NCBI GenBank assembly: GCA_009809945.1
Contig: WTPW01000860.1
Coordinates: 1-64,000 of the forward strand
Source: Gigaspora margarita
Lineage: Eukaryota > Glomeromycota > Glomeromycetes > Diversisporales > Gigasporaceae
Length of the DNA stretch: 64,000 bases
Direction of reading: 5' to 3'
Of the stretch, positions 47,100 through 58,428 are shown piece by piece (position 1 is the first letter of the stretch; the number at the start of each line of letters is the position of its first letter). The notes under the pieces are model-generated. The model had not been told where the DNA came from and searched no databases. It saw nothing but the letters and a program-made list of their open reading frames with translations. Position numbers and translations under genes: made by a program.

Positions 47100-48350
47100 A
47101 GAATGATGCAATTTTTTTTCAATATCAGATAATCTATCAAATGGAAACTATTCAATCACATCTTTATATCTCCAGGCTCTAAGTTGGAACATTTTCATGC
47201 AATTGTCAATATTTTTATTTTCACTTGTCCATCTTGTTCTTTAACAGAGTCACATAACAACTACTATACCGCTGTTAAGCATTACCTTGTGCACATTTTC
47301 TATATTTGGATCATTGAGTCACCATCATTATTTCTATAGGAGCAAAAATTGGGTTTTTTGAAACTATTCCCACCATTTACTTCGATTTCCTTCTAGAATT
47401 TTCTGCCTCAGCAGACTTTAGATAATATGTAAATGCTTTATCCTTATCGATTTCATAAATAATAACAAAATCCAACTTGGTACATTATATTAGAATGATT
47501 CACATCTGCTGAATGTTTTCCTTAGAACTGGTCAGTGTCTTGAGTGCAATGATGCTACTTGATTTATATGATTTTTGTAGAAATAATTATCAATCTTAAT
47601 TTTTTATATGCCATCCAACAATTTGCTAAATATACAGAGCAATTTCCTTTTTTACCAATTTTTTTAACATTAGATAATCCATCAGATGGAATCTATTTAA
47701 TTGCCTCTTCATATTTCCAGGTTATAAGTTAGAGCACTTTCATGCAATAGTTAATATTTTTATTCTACTTGTCCATCTTATTGCTTTATCTAGGTCACAT
47801 AATAGACAGCAACGCTGGCTAAATTTTATATGCACAATTCCATATTCAGATTGATGACTAGAGTTGCTATCTCAATTCTATCAGAGTGAAATTCGGGGTT
47901 CTTTCAACTATTTACTCCAAAAATTTTTTTCTAACAATTTCGTAATAATAACCCCAGGCAGTTTTTCAAATTCCCATTGAATTAGCTGCTCTAGCAGACT
48001 TCAAATAATATATAAATGCTTCATATTTATCAATTTCAACACTAATTCCCAAATAATAACAATATCCAACTTGGTATATTCTGTTAGGAATTATTCATAT
48101 CTGCTGATTTTTATCTATATGGAATGCCTTGTTTTCATCCTTTTAACTCCTATCCCATGTTTGTAACAATAACTGAGCAAATGATTTTTGTTCGGTTTGT
48201 TTGTATCTGCCAATTTTTGATAGCTATCAAAATTTGTATAATTTTTTTTTTGATTCTAAAGCTGAAATGATGCCATAGAATTCTGTATAACAATCATTTC
48301 TATCTAATAGAAATTTCTAAGCTGCTCTTGTGATTTATTAAAGTATGTAA
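47100..48350 (-). pseudogene. Sel1-like repeat pseudogene with duplicated block
   Basis: The minus strand from about 48240 reads YQKLADTNKPNKNHLLSYCY and KHGIGVK, then after a frameshift DENKAF. After a stop it reads RIYQVGYCYYLGISVEID, KYEAFIYYLKSARAANS and KTAWGYYYEIV. These are consecutive 36-residue Sel1-like units, helix-turn-helix solenoids that scaffold protein complexes. A second, more decayed block at 47520-47380 (MYQVGFCYYL, EIDKDKAFTYYLKSAEAE) is about 560 bp away, as is a duplicated segment at 47800-47660 and 47280-47140 (KILTIA.KCSNLEPG, a possible kinase C-lobe trace). A block was therefore duplicated. Stops and frameshifts throughout make it non-functional. Confidence 0.8.
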
Positions 48351-48399
48351 GAGCAGGAATAAATGAATTAATTGTGTTTCATAATGAAAAAAACATAAG

Positions 48400-49020
48400 A
48401 CTCAAAGTGCTAATTTTTGTAGTAATTTAGCAATATTTTCGATGCCAAAGTTTGATATTATATCCAAAACTAAATGTTGGAGTCTTGAGAAAATTGTACA
48501 TTTTGTTCTAATGAGTGAAAGATCTCTAATTCAAATTTAAGAAAATCAGAATGATATAAACAAAATTCATGTAAAATAACACCACTCTCAAGAAATAATT
48601 TGAATGTTAAAATAATTAAGGGGTTGTCCTTGAGTTGTAATAAAGTAAATTTGGGTTATCAAGTTTGAGGCATATCTTTTCTCTGACTTTATTTGCTAAT
48701 ATATATATATGATGAACCTTAAGAAATCTTGTATAATCAAATAACAGTTTGGAAAATTCAATATTTATCCCAAATTCTTTTAAACATTCTTTTATAACTA
48801 AGTTTTCATCTTCACCAAGAAATAAAAAATATATAGAAATGAATAAAGATCTTCATTAATTGAAAATGGATTTTGCCAAAGAATAGGTATAGACACTTTG
48901 CACCAATGTCTGTTTACAAGAATGCACAAGTATTCTTTATTTAAGTATTTAAGAATATTTCCATTAATTCAGGCATATTACCCATAAGCATTCTGATGCC
49001 ATAATTATTGAGAATAGAAA
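48400..49020 (-). pseudogene. F-box-like protein pseudogene (N-terminal part)
   Basis: The minus strand from about 49000 reads NMPELMEIF, then after a frameshift KYLNKEYLCILVNRHW and CKVSIPILWQNPFSINEDLY. This is the F-box pattern of L/P-E-L..I, a leucine-rich helix, LVNR.WC and P.LW..PF. F-box domains bind Skp1 in SCF ubiquitin ligases. After another shift, EDENLVIKECLKEFGINIEF continues a plausible C-terminal region with stops appearing after about 48620. At least two frameshifts precede these, so this is a pseudogene. It lies head-to-tail upstream of the Sel1-like pseudogene on the same strand. Confidence 0.75.
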
Positions 49021-49189
49021 GGTATTTTTTAGTGAAGTAGGTAAAACTGTGGGAACTAATGATCTCTCTTTGGATTAAAATATATATATATTTTTTTGCT
49101 GATCTTACTAGCAGATCTATAAAAATAATAAATATGAGAAAACAATTTGTAAAACAGTTTTTGGTGTTAGAAAATTCTTTATTTCAAAG

Positions 49190-49365
49190 TAAGACATCTA
49201 TGAAAGAGCTAGACCAAAGTCAGGCAGTGAAGAAAAAGCACTTATCATCTAACAATTTTTTCTTAATCTTTATATCTCCCTAACTAACTATAAATAGTAA
49301 TTTTATAAGCCTATCTCTGGCTTTGTTGCATGTAAAGATTCTCGCGATAATAACCTTAGCAAGAA
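49190..49365. repeat. Direct repeat, right copy (partner 46735-46925)
   Basis: The better preserved copy of the bracket repeat. A 74-codon plus-strand ORF (49059-49283) overlaps it and appears accidental. Confidence 0.6.
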
Positions 49366-49719
49366 TATATACAACTTGATTTTAGCAATTTCTATCACAA
49401 ACTCTACATCAGAGAAATGGAGATTTGGGACTTTATTTTTTTTATTCAGTTTGCTTATATTCCATGTTTTTTGTTTGTTTTCTTTTTACTTATTTCTTTA
49501 ATTTTTATTTTTTTCATTATTCTAGCACATTGTGAAACCTAGTGAATTGACTCGACAAAAATTGTTAATCGATAATTGATTAAAAAATTTTTTAATGATC
49601 GATCAAAAATTGATTATGTATATTTAATCAAGTATAATCGATCAAGCATATGATTTATAAGCTTGAGCATATATAATCAATCAATCATTGGATCAATTAT
49701 TGATCGATTATATTATTAG

Positions 49720-51647
49720 GCCTGTATTTCAAGAACAACTTCATACATTTATTTTTGAAGATGAAGAATGTTAGAAAGAAGACCAACTTCACAACTTATA
49801 GTGAGTTAACTATTCTTAATATGAATATTATTTATTTTATTCGCATTTATTAATTTATAAATCATATATCTAGACTACTTAATTTATCTTTAATGTATAT
49901 AAACAAGATGTCGACCTTTAATAATCTGCAAGAATTGATAGGACAAAAATCTATATAATTCATATTAAATAAGTGTCAGTCATGGAATCCTCAAAGAATT
50001 ATACAAAAATAAACAAATAGTAATAAAAGTATTAGCAACTGTATTAAAGAATTTCAGATTAGATCTAAAAAATATATCTAATATTGGTCAAGGCATTTAA
50101 GAGCAACAATTCATTCACAATCTTTCCATTCAAATTTAGAAACAGTTCCAAAACCTCTGGTCCTAATTTTTTCACTACATGTAGGTTATCATATTCAAGA
50201 TAATTAATATGCCCTTCGAATATAGTATATTTGTGCCATGCTACTAATTGAAAGATTCTCAAAGAATAAATGAGAAAAAAAAAAGAAATTAAAACTTTTG
50301 ATAATAAATTCCACTTGATAACCAATATACATACTTGAATATATTAAGGAAACTTCATAAGAAAAAAAGTATTCTCAAGCAACTCTATCAATATAATCTG
50401 ATAGTAATTGAGATGGTGCTCAATTATTACAATTGATTGTAATAATGATTGCAATCATTGTTTGAGCAGACCACTTTTGTTTTTACTATATTATTATTAT
50501 GTCTTCAACAAACTGTAACAAAAAAAACTAAAGATGACTATTCAACAAACAAACATACCCCCTTCTTTGGCAACACCCAAAAACAAATATAGTTTCAGCA
50601 ACTCCAAGTACCTTTTATGGACTTAACAAATATTCATATGTTGTTATAGCAACAATATTCATAGCTTTTTGCATCTTTAGCTTCAAATAAGACCAACGCT
50701 AAAAATGATGAAGTATTTATTAAAAAGTTTTTTAAAAAAAATATAAATAAAAATAACATTAGATAAAAAAATATATATATATAGAATTGCTGAATTTGAC
50801 ATAAAAATTAGAAGATAATAAAAATTAGCAAGGTTTACTCTTTGGGTCTCTTGGGATTTTTTTTATTAGCAATAAGAGTTTTGAATATTAAAACCACTAT
50901 AATAATTTTTTGACCATTGTAATTTCACTAGCAAAGTGCTTGAACAACCTCTTTGTTTACTTTATTAATAAACAGTTTTGGCCAATTAGCATTAATTCTA
51001 TGAAAAAAAGATGGTTTGCACCTTCAGGCTTTTTTCAATGAAATGACAACTTACTGAATCAGTTTTTTCAGCCCCAGACTATTTAAAATTTTATTTCTGA
51101 TCAATTGATTTAGGCACTTAAGAACACCCAAAGTATATACAATATAGTGAATACATACTATTAACAAACAAAGTTCTTCTATCCTAACCAACCCAAGAAT
51201 ATTTCTAGAATCAAATACCAAGCATTAACCTAGATCAAGCTTATTTGCTTCTTAAATACTATTAATTTTTTTTAAAAAAAAATTTGTTAGAAACTGTGTT
51301 TTAATATTAAACTTCAGAATCTTCATAAAGAGTCAATAAATTTTAAATATAGCTCTTTGATCAGTTGGCTGAGACTTTTAAGTCAGTCGTTTTGAGTATA
51401 CAACTATTATGTTCATTAATCTTTTTGTAAATTACTTTTGTTCATTAACAAAAGGTCTGAATTAATTTTAACTTATAGCAATGGGAGATTCGGTGATAAT
51501 ATTTTGCTGACCCATGGGTATTAAAGACAAATTACTGTTTATTGACGTAGATTCGAGTAATTCAAGTGGACTTAAAAGAATTATATGGGTAATATGAGAA
51601 TAGGTAATGTATTAGTATGCTCACAGTCATGATATGCACATAAACTC
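49720..51647. other. Interior of the 49.5-57.5 kb element, nothing recognised
   Basis: AT-rich. An 86-codon minus-strand ORF (50065-50325) resembles no family I know, and its surroundings have frequent stops. I do not call a gene. Confidence 0.4.
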
Positions 51648-51653
51648 ATGGTA

Positions 51654-52607
51654 TGAAGGTGTCAAGTCACACCAATTTTTTTTATATTATTATTCTATTC
51701 CAATTATCATTTTTAGACTTCTATTTGTAGTCAATATGTATATTTAGTAAAAGTTGACATAGCCCCCATATGTACATAGTACTGTAGCTTCATAGTATAG
51801 TAAATGGATTACCTGTTTCATTTGGTTTGACAAGTGCAGATATGACATTTCGGTCAGATCATTCCAATCTGACAGATCAGTCTGATATGACAGATCGGTA
51901 TGATATGACAGATCGGTACAATATAACAGATCATTCCGATATGTTAGAACAGTTCTGCCATAAAACCTGTATCGAGAATAGGAATATAAAAAGTATAAAT
52001 ACAATGTCTCATGTCTTTAGAGCAAGATAGCTTTTGAAGCTCTAAAAAGGAAGAACTCAAGTAGAGTTTATAACCTTCAAAATTAGAGTAGAAGTGTTAT
52101 AAGTTAGAGAAGGGCCGTTTATTATGTAATTTCGAGAGGGGGGAGAGGGTTAGCAGTCTATCATGTCTATATACTATATATATAAATTATTATTGGCTGC
52201 TAATTTGATCACAAGGGGGGGAGGGGGTAGACCCTCTAATAAAAATAAATTACATAATAAACGGCACTTCCCTTAGTAACCCCTGATAGATAATAAATAA
52301 ACTATTATTATTATAAACCAATACTGTCCCGATATGTAAATCTGTATTGAAGTATAAACCCCGTGACCTCTTATTAGAGTCTCATAACATAATCGTGAAC
52401 TCGATTCAACCCTAGTTATTCGAGCCAAGACTATCCCTGCCTTCCAAGACTATCCGAACCTTGAGACCCAGACCAAATCTTCTACGCCTCTTTCTGTCTG
52501 CCAATTCAAGGTTTAGAAGTCTTGAGTGTCAGTTTGAGTTGATTTAGTTAGTGTTAGTAGTGTGTAGTTGATATAGTTAGAAGTAGGATATTGTTTTTTC
52601 CTTCACA
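51654..52607 (+). repeat. 5' LTR (954 bp, carries a MITE)
   Basis: It is colinear with the 3' LTR except for a 165-bp MITE plus duplication at 52108-52276 and a shorter repeat cluster. At about 51850-51950 are tandem units like GATATGACAGATCGGTA, which read on either strand as near-palindromic blocks and may be transcriptional control sites. Confidence 0.9.
52108..52272. mobile_element. MITE in the 5' LTR, 165 bp, 4-bp duplication TTAG
   Basis: AAGGGCCGTTTATTATGTAA and its near-complement TTACATAATAAACGGCACTT are the ends. TTAG flanks it at 52104-52107 and 52273-52276. The 3' LTR has the uninterrupted sequence ATAAGTTAGTAACCCC (near 56787), giving the empty site. G-rich tracts (GAGGGGGGAGAGGG, GGGGGGGAGGGGG) lie inside each end. 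Confidence 0.93.
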
Positions 52608-52739
52608 ATTGGTGGTAACTGTGAGATTGAACTTTTTAACCCACCTGAATCAAGATACTGAGAGATCGACTATCCCTTATTATCAGCTTGAGTTGAAATT
52701 TGAAAAGGAATAAATAAACAAATAGAAAAAATACTTATT

Positions 52740-53095
52740 TTGGAGAATTTGAGTACAAGCAGCCTGAAGAAACCTTTGAAAGAAATGTTGGTGCACCTAT
52801 TGCAAGAAAAACAGACATGAAGTTGGTCAATGCCCAGAAGTGAAAGAACTAGAAGAACTATGTACTACCTAAACTAAAGCTCTGACTTACAGCCAAGTGA
52901 CCGAATTCCAAGAGATTATGAATGAGATCTTTGAAAATGAGTACATCAACAATGCGCAACTTCCCTATACTCTGGAATTAATACTTGAAATATTAGAAGA
53001 TCTTACTAATTATACATGTGCTAAAGAAGTGCTGATTGTATACTTACTGCCGTATATACACATGTTCCTGACTAGGAAGAGAGAGAGTTGACCTC
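52740..53095 (+). pseudogene. Zinc-knuckle gag-like fragment of the LTR element
   Basis: 52789-52833 encodes WCTYCKKNRHEVGQC, an exact CX2CX4HX4C zinc knuckle, the nucleic-acid-binding motif typical of Gag-type proteins. The frame continues PEVKELEEL, crosses a TAA, then TKALTYSQVTEFQEIMNEIF and on to a stop at 53091. The next 450 bp, in shifting frames, is lysine/glutamate-rich (for example KGLITKIYDTYFIQKELQ). The in-frame stop and shifts indicate decay. The start is not determined. Confidence 0.65.
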
Positions 53096-53570
53096 CAGTG
53101 ACTCCTATGATGACGAAAGTTTCCTCACCAAAACCCCGACCTAAGAAAGGCCTGATAACTAAAATTTATGATACATATTTCATCCAAAAAGAACTTCAAG
53201 AAAGTAATAAGCTTGGGCTTGAAAAAGAAAATATCGATCTGAATCAACTCCTCCAAAACTTGCTTCCAAATATGATGCTATCATTTGGAAATGGATCTCA
53301 GAGGAAGAGAAAGAAGCCATCTATGATCCCCTGTCTATAGAAGAACTCAAGAGCGAAATCAACATCAACCAAGAAGATAATGAAGCCCTAGTTGAAAGTG
53401 ATCAAGAAATGTTAGTAGAAAATAATGATACGAATAAAAAAAAGAAGGATCATGTCAAAAAACTCTTGGAAGGAGAAGCATTAAGTCGAGCATGTGAGTT
53501 GTGGTTGGAAAAAGTTAAAAAATTTCAACGTGCGGATGAACAAGAATGAGTAGTTGAAGAACTTACCAGC

Positions 53571-53849
53571 ATGGACCTTGCTAAAACCAAAGACACACCG
53601 AAGGTTGGTGACTGCAATCGAAATAAAGTTAGAATTAAAGCTAATAAAAATAAGACAACCAATCATTATCAAAATGAAATTGAAGCAAAACCAGACATAA
53701 AGAAAATAATGAGTCAAGATCAAAAACTTGCAAATCTGGGGAATGATAAAGTAATATATCATGTTGGATATTGTTATCCATATGGAATTAGAGTCAAGAA
53801 AGATGAAAACAATAGGTATAGAAAAGTGTACGAAACTTGGGAGAAATAA
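53571..53849 (+). pseudogene. Sel1-like repeat fragment inside the LTR element
   Basis: The frame of 92 codons ends with KLANLGNDKVIYHVGYCYPY, GIRVKKDENN and a diverged RYRKVYETWEK. This aligns with the Sel1-like consensus (A..GN....Y.LG.CY..GIGV.KD..KA). The first half, lysine/asparagine-rich, is not recognisable. It shares the element with a second Sel1 piece at 55845-56222, so a host repeat gene was probably captured, unless these are relics of a pre-existing locus. Confidence 0.6.
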
Positions 53850-53899
53850 AGCCAAATTCAAAAAGGTTTCTGTAGAAGTCAAAAGGAGTTGAAAGAGTT

Positions 53900-55840
53900 A
53901 AATAAGAAGCAATTTACGAAAGCTACAGGAAGAAGAAATGCTTTATTCTTACTATGGTAGAATGCAAGAATAATTTTCGATTCTGGAGGAAAACAAGCGA
54001 AGTGATCCCTGAAAAAAAAATAAGAGAAGCTTCGAACTACTTTAAAATAGCTATTGTTCGTTAGACCAAACTTGTTAAAAAAAAAGAAAGAATTAAACTA
54101 TCAATGCTCTTGCTTTGCACAAATCGAACCTCGTGACTTTTGTTGTTAATCTCTGACTGCAGCCAGCTGCTGTCAGAATTTAGTCAAGCTTTCAATCGAT
54201 GTAGTAATCGAATTTACCCGAAACTTGAGAACCTGTGAAAACCCAGAAGTCCAATCGGCAATCCGATTTCTCTTGCCCCGTAACATCGTGAACAAAGATC
54301 ACGATTGAATTATTCTAACTTCGCCTCTAGAAGAAAATAGAAGAGTACTAATTAAATACAAAAAAAAAAAATTTCTTACTAAGTTATTCTATACTCGTGG
54401 ACTCAACTTCTTCGTTACTATTAATTACCTCATATATCAAATAATACTGATCCTCATGATTTGCTATTCTTGGATCTTGGATAATAATCGAACCAGTGAT
54501 TCAGTAGTGAATGATCCTAGCAACGTTGTTATTAACTCAAACCTAATCGACAAAGGTTATTTAAATCTGGCAAACTTGACCTAAAAAGAAGAAGAAAAGA
54601 AGAAGATATTATCATTCGAAAAACAAAGTCCTTCAAGCAATTACACTGGAACTTATCTGAAGTCCGGTGCTAACTCTACAAGACCTGACAACTCTAAAGA
54701 CTCTACTACATCTTCCATTTTGGAGTCTTTATTTTTTCAAATTATTGGATGTAGCTTTGAAGCTAGTCTTTCAAAGAATTTATTTATATTATAATTTCGA
54801 GAACCTTAATGTCCCCAAGATTTTATTTAAAAAAAAAAAATTAATCGAACAATTATAAGAAACTTTAAGTGATCCCCGTGATAGCGTTGGAGCAACAACA
54901 CTACCAAAATCAAGACCACAAGATGATATTAGTACCAATTTCGACCAACAATCAAGCTTGTGACTTTGCCATATTTGAATCCCGTGATATTAATATTGAA
55001 TTAAGCCTAAAATCATGCTATGTAACTACCATTAAATGCTACTGCTACCGAAAGAATGTCAAAGACACTAAAAAAAAAAATGGTTTGAACCACTTTAATA
55101 TAACCAAGTCACCTGGTGATAAAAATATCAAATACCCATGGTTATTGTTAGACCTGAAAAAAAATAAGAGAGAATTATTAATCGATCAGTTAGTTATATT
55201 TATAGGGGGCAGTTAAAGCCAGGAAATTATAAGCTAATTACCTTATATATAACAAATCCCTGTGATATCCTATTCTGGGTCAACAATTGATGCCTATGAT
55301 TCTGCATTAGTTAATCACCTTGACTCTGATCGCACTATTGAGCCATCAGAATATAATTGGAATTCCAATTGACGAAGTTATCCAAAAATTCCAAGAACCT
55401 ATAGAACCTACAATCTATAAGCACTACAAAAAAAACCTCTTATAGAAGTTTTGTTTGACTCCATAATATCAATTACCTTATTTATCTTATAATTAACTTC
55501 TCCGATAATTAATTCCCATACTCTGCCAACACGAGGGATTATCCTCTAACTAAATCAGAAATTCGTCAAGCCCGATCAGCAACCCGATTGTTCTTGTCCT
55601 GTGACCCTATGACTTCACATATCATATTAATCGACAAGCCAATATACAGACCTAACAATAGAAATAGGATGGTTAGGATGAGATAGAGTGAGTTGTAGGG
55701 CCCTATCTATAGAAAGACTTACCTGAAAACGTCTAATCAAAATTAAGGCATTTCGAAGCCTTAAATTATGAAAAAAGAAGAAAGAACTTGATAATTCAAC
55801 TGTGCCTACAGTAACAAATATAGGCCTTACAAAGAAGACT
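53900..55840 (+). other. Interior of LTR element, unrecognised decayed sequence
   Basis: Several short open frames (for example 54869-55216, 115 codons, with LVPISTNNQACDFAIF) are interspersed with stops. A piece near 54030 reads REASNYFKIAIV, possibly another Sel1 trace. Two similar stretches (CGGCAATCCGATTTCTCTTG about 54257, CAGCAACCCGATTGTTCTTG about 55578) suggest an internal duplication. I see no YxDD, DTG or integrase signature. Confidence 0.4.
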
Positions 55841-55844
55841 TGTT

Positions 55845-56222
55845 ATGAAGAAAGAAGATAGGGATGGAAAGAAGGAAGGAAACATCTGCATTACCTGCTG
55901 GATAAGACTTAAGAGAAGCCCCAGAGAAATATCAAAGTGTATCTCCGCATATATCAAAAAGGCTCGTGAGAAGAGCCAGAAGTATATCCATGAAGATATC
56001 CACAAGAGTGGATACTATTATCAAGACAGAATTGGAGTCAAAAAGGATTACCACAAAGCATTTATTTATTATAGAAAATTTGCTGACACCGGTAATGCTA
56101 ATAGAACATTTGTAACTGGCAATTGTTACTATAAAGGTATTAAAATTGAAAAAATGAATGAGAGAAGTCTAAAGAAAACTACTGGACCTCCAAAATCTGA
56201 CAGTAAATCCAATCTAGTCTAG
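55845..56222 (+). pseudogene. Second Sel1-like repeat segment in the LTR element
   Basis: A 125-codon open frame. From about residue 50 it reads DIHKSGYYYQDRIGVKKDYH, KAFIYYRKFADTGNANRTF and VTGNCYYKGIKIEK, which is one full Sel1-like unit and the start of another, with the KD..KAF.YY.K.AD.GNA pattern intact. The lysine-rich first 45 residues (CITCWIRLKRSPREISKC) are not recognised. It lies just before the 3' LTR. It could be the C-terminus of a captured host gene whose 5' part is at 53571. Confidence 0.65.
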
Positions 56223-56317
56223 GTAGTTAGTGGCCTAGTACAGTTGAAAATTTGTTGGAAGATTTTCTTATTCCTTGGTTTTTCTTGTAAAACTCAAAAA
56301 TCATGAAGGGGAGAATG

Positions 56318-57119
56318 TGAAGGTATCAAGTTACGCCAATTTTCTTTTTATATTATTATTCTATCCCACTTATCATTTTTAGACTTCTATTTGTAGTCAA
56401 TATGTATATTTAGTAAGAGTTGATATAGCTCCCATATATACATAGTACTGTAGCTTCGTAGTATAGTAAATGGAATTACCTGTTTCATCTGGTTTGACAA
56501 GTGCAGATATGGCATTTCAGTCAGATCGTTCCAATCTGACAGATCGGTCTGATATGACAGATCAGTACAATATGACAGAGCGGTACAATATGACAGATCA
56601 TTCCAATATGTCAGATCGGTTAATTCAACTATTAGTTCTGCCATAAAACCTGTATCGAGAATAGGAATGTAAAAAGTATAAATACAATGTCTCTTGTCTT
56701 TAGAGCAAAACAGCTTTTGAAGCTCTAGAAAAGAAGAACTCAAGTAGAGTTCATAACCTTCGAAATTAGGGTAGAAGTGTTATAAGTTAGTAACCCCAAT
56801 AGATAATAAATAAACTGTTATCATTATAAACCAATACTGTTCCGATACGTAAATTCGTATTGAAGTATAAACCCCATGACCTCTTATTAGAGTCTCATGA
56901 CATAATCGTGAACCTAATTCAACCCTAGTTATTTGAGCAAAGACTATTCTGCCTTCCAAAACTATCTGAACCTTGAGACCCGGACCAAATCTTCCATGCC
57001 TCTTTTTGCCTGCCAATTCAAGGTTTAGAGGTCTTGAGTGTCAGGTTGAGTTGATTTAGTTAGTGTTAGTAGTATGTAGTTGATATAGTTAAAAGTAGGG
57101 TATTGTTTTCCCCTTCACA
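56318..57119 (+). repeat. 3' LTR (802 bp)
   Basis: It matches the 5' LTR along its length and lacks the MITE. It has about 30 bp more of the GACAGATCGGT-type cluster. Scattered substitutions between the LTRs show the insertion is not recent. It is preceded by the purine tract at 56304-56315. Confidence 0.9.
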
Positions 57120-57125
57120 ATGGTA

Positions 57126-58428
57126 CTCAGTATTCATGGTACTCACGGCACTCACATCACTTAAATCATACTACACCACTCATGGTACCATAGTATAGTA
57201 TTACCATATATGGCATAATAGCAATATGACTTAAAGATAGTACAGTATTTACATCATAGCCATAATGCTATAAGTAGTTACTACTTTTTGCACTAATTAT
57301 AACCCATTAAAAACAAGAAAAATGTTTTTTATAAATGGAATTATATTAAAAATTTTTTTGATTGATCAAATATATACTTATTTAATTGATTAATATTATC
57401 GATCATTAATTAACCTTTGTTGCTCGAGCCCATTAATTGGTGCTCGATCATTGACCTAAGTCGACCAATGATTGAGTATCATATAATCGAGTCAATTCAC
57501 TATAAAAACCTTTAATGATTTCTGAATTGCAAGAAATAAACTCTTATTTTAGGGAAATAGAGCTTTGGGGCTTTGTTTTTTTTATTTAGTTTGCTTACAT
57601 TTTTGTTTTTTGTTGTTTTTCTTTTTTTTTACTTATTTTTTTAATTTTATTTTATTTATTCCTGACTTTCTTTGAAACTTTGCAAGAAAATGATCTAACT
57701 TTTTTGATATTTTACAAGAACACCAACTCTAATTTCTCTGGTACTTTGCAAGAAGTAGTGAATATGAGCAAATATAATAGTAAATGCGACAAAGTGCAAA
57801 AGTAGTTGAAAATTTTTACTATTTTTTTATTTTTGTTTTTTTTATTTTTTTTGTGAGGTTTTTTTTGGGTTTTCATTTTTTTTATAATAATATATAATAA
57901 AAATAGGTCATATAATATATAATAATAATAAATAAATAAATAATTTTATATTAAATTGCAAAAACTTGCAAATATTGATTAAAAATATATATTTAATTTA
58001 AAATATAATATATAATAAGAAATAAAAAAAAATAAAATTTTATAATAAATTGTGAAACCTTGTGAAAATATATAAAACATTTAAAAATTTGCTAAAAGCA
58101 TGATTATGTGAATATAATAATTATTAATTGCAGAATTAATATTATATTAGATATATATCGATTAACTAGATATATATCGATTACTATCACTATTGATAAT
58201 AATTGGCAGGGGTGTTGATTATTGATATATATCTTACTGGTTAGTAATCGATATATATCTATATATAAAATTTGCTGATGATGGTTTAACCTCTTATTCT
58301 GTGTCAATTTAGTTAATAAGTTAGTCTCTTGTAGTTAATCAATAACCAATAAATATAATAATAATTTGTAAATTAAAGATTTTACTATATTTACTAGCTC
58401 AATAATTTATATATATATATATAAGGTA
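57126..58428. other. AT-rich flank, right end of the outer hAT and simple repeats
   Basis: CATGGTACTCA-like repeats lie at about 57120-57200, and ATCGATCA-type subterminal motifs of the outer element at 57330-57490. From 57503 a T-rich block (GCTTTGGGGCTTTG, TTTAGTTTGCTTAC) repeats sequence at about 49420-49500, just outside the element's left end. Then ATA/AAT simple sequence follows. I see no gene. Confidence 0.5.

Larger units (their letters stand above)
51648..57125 (+). mobile_element. Complete LTR-bounded retrotransposon, non-autonomous
   Basis: Target duplications ATGGTA at 51648-51653 and 57120-57125 flank LTRs 51654-52607 and 56318-57119, which start TGAAGG and end TTCACA. A purine tract GAAGGGGAGAA precedes the 3' LTR. 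Just after the 5' LTR, ATTGGTGGTAACTGTGAG is the candidate primer-binding site. The interior (about 3.7 kb) has a CCHC zinc knuckle and Sel1-like pieces. I could not find reverse transcriptase, RNase H or integrase motifs in any frame, so it probably depended on another element's enzymes. Confidence 0.9.
49540..57502. mobile_element. Probable old hAT-type element containing the LTR retrotransposon
   Basis: TAGTGAATTGACTCGA at 49540-49555 has its exact complement TCGAGTCAATTCACTA at 57487-57502. Both ends are followed inward by many ATCGATCA / AATTGAT motifs, as subterminal repeats of hAT elements often are. Flanks GTGAAACC and TAAAAACC match at 5 of 8 bases. Without the LTR element and its duplication, about 2.5 kb remains, with no recognisable transposase. 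Two unrelated MITEs with the same ends is the alternative. Confidence 0.5.

Noticed and set aside
51744-52004. Tyr/Asp-rich ORFs on both strands in the LTRs (also 56387-56743)
   Set aside because: Produced by the GACAGATCGGTA-type repeat in the LTR.
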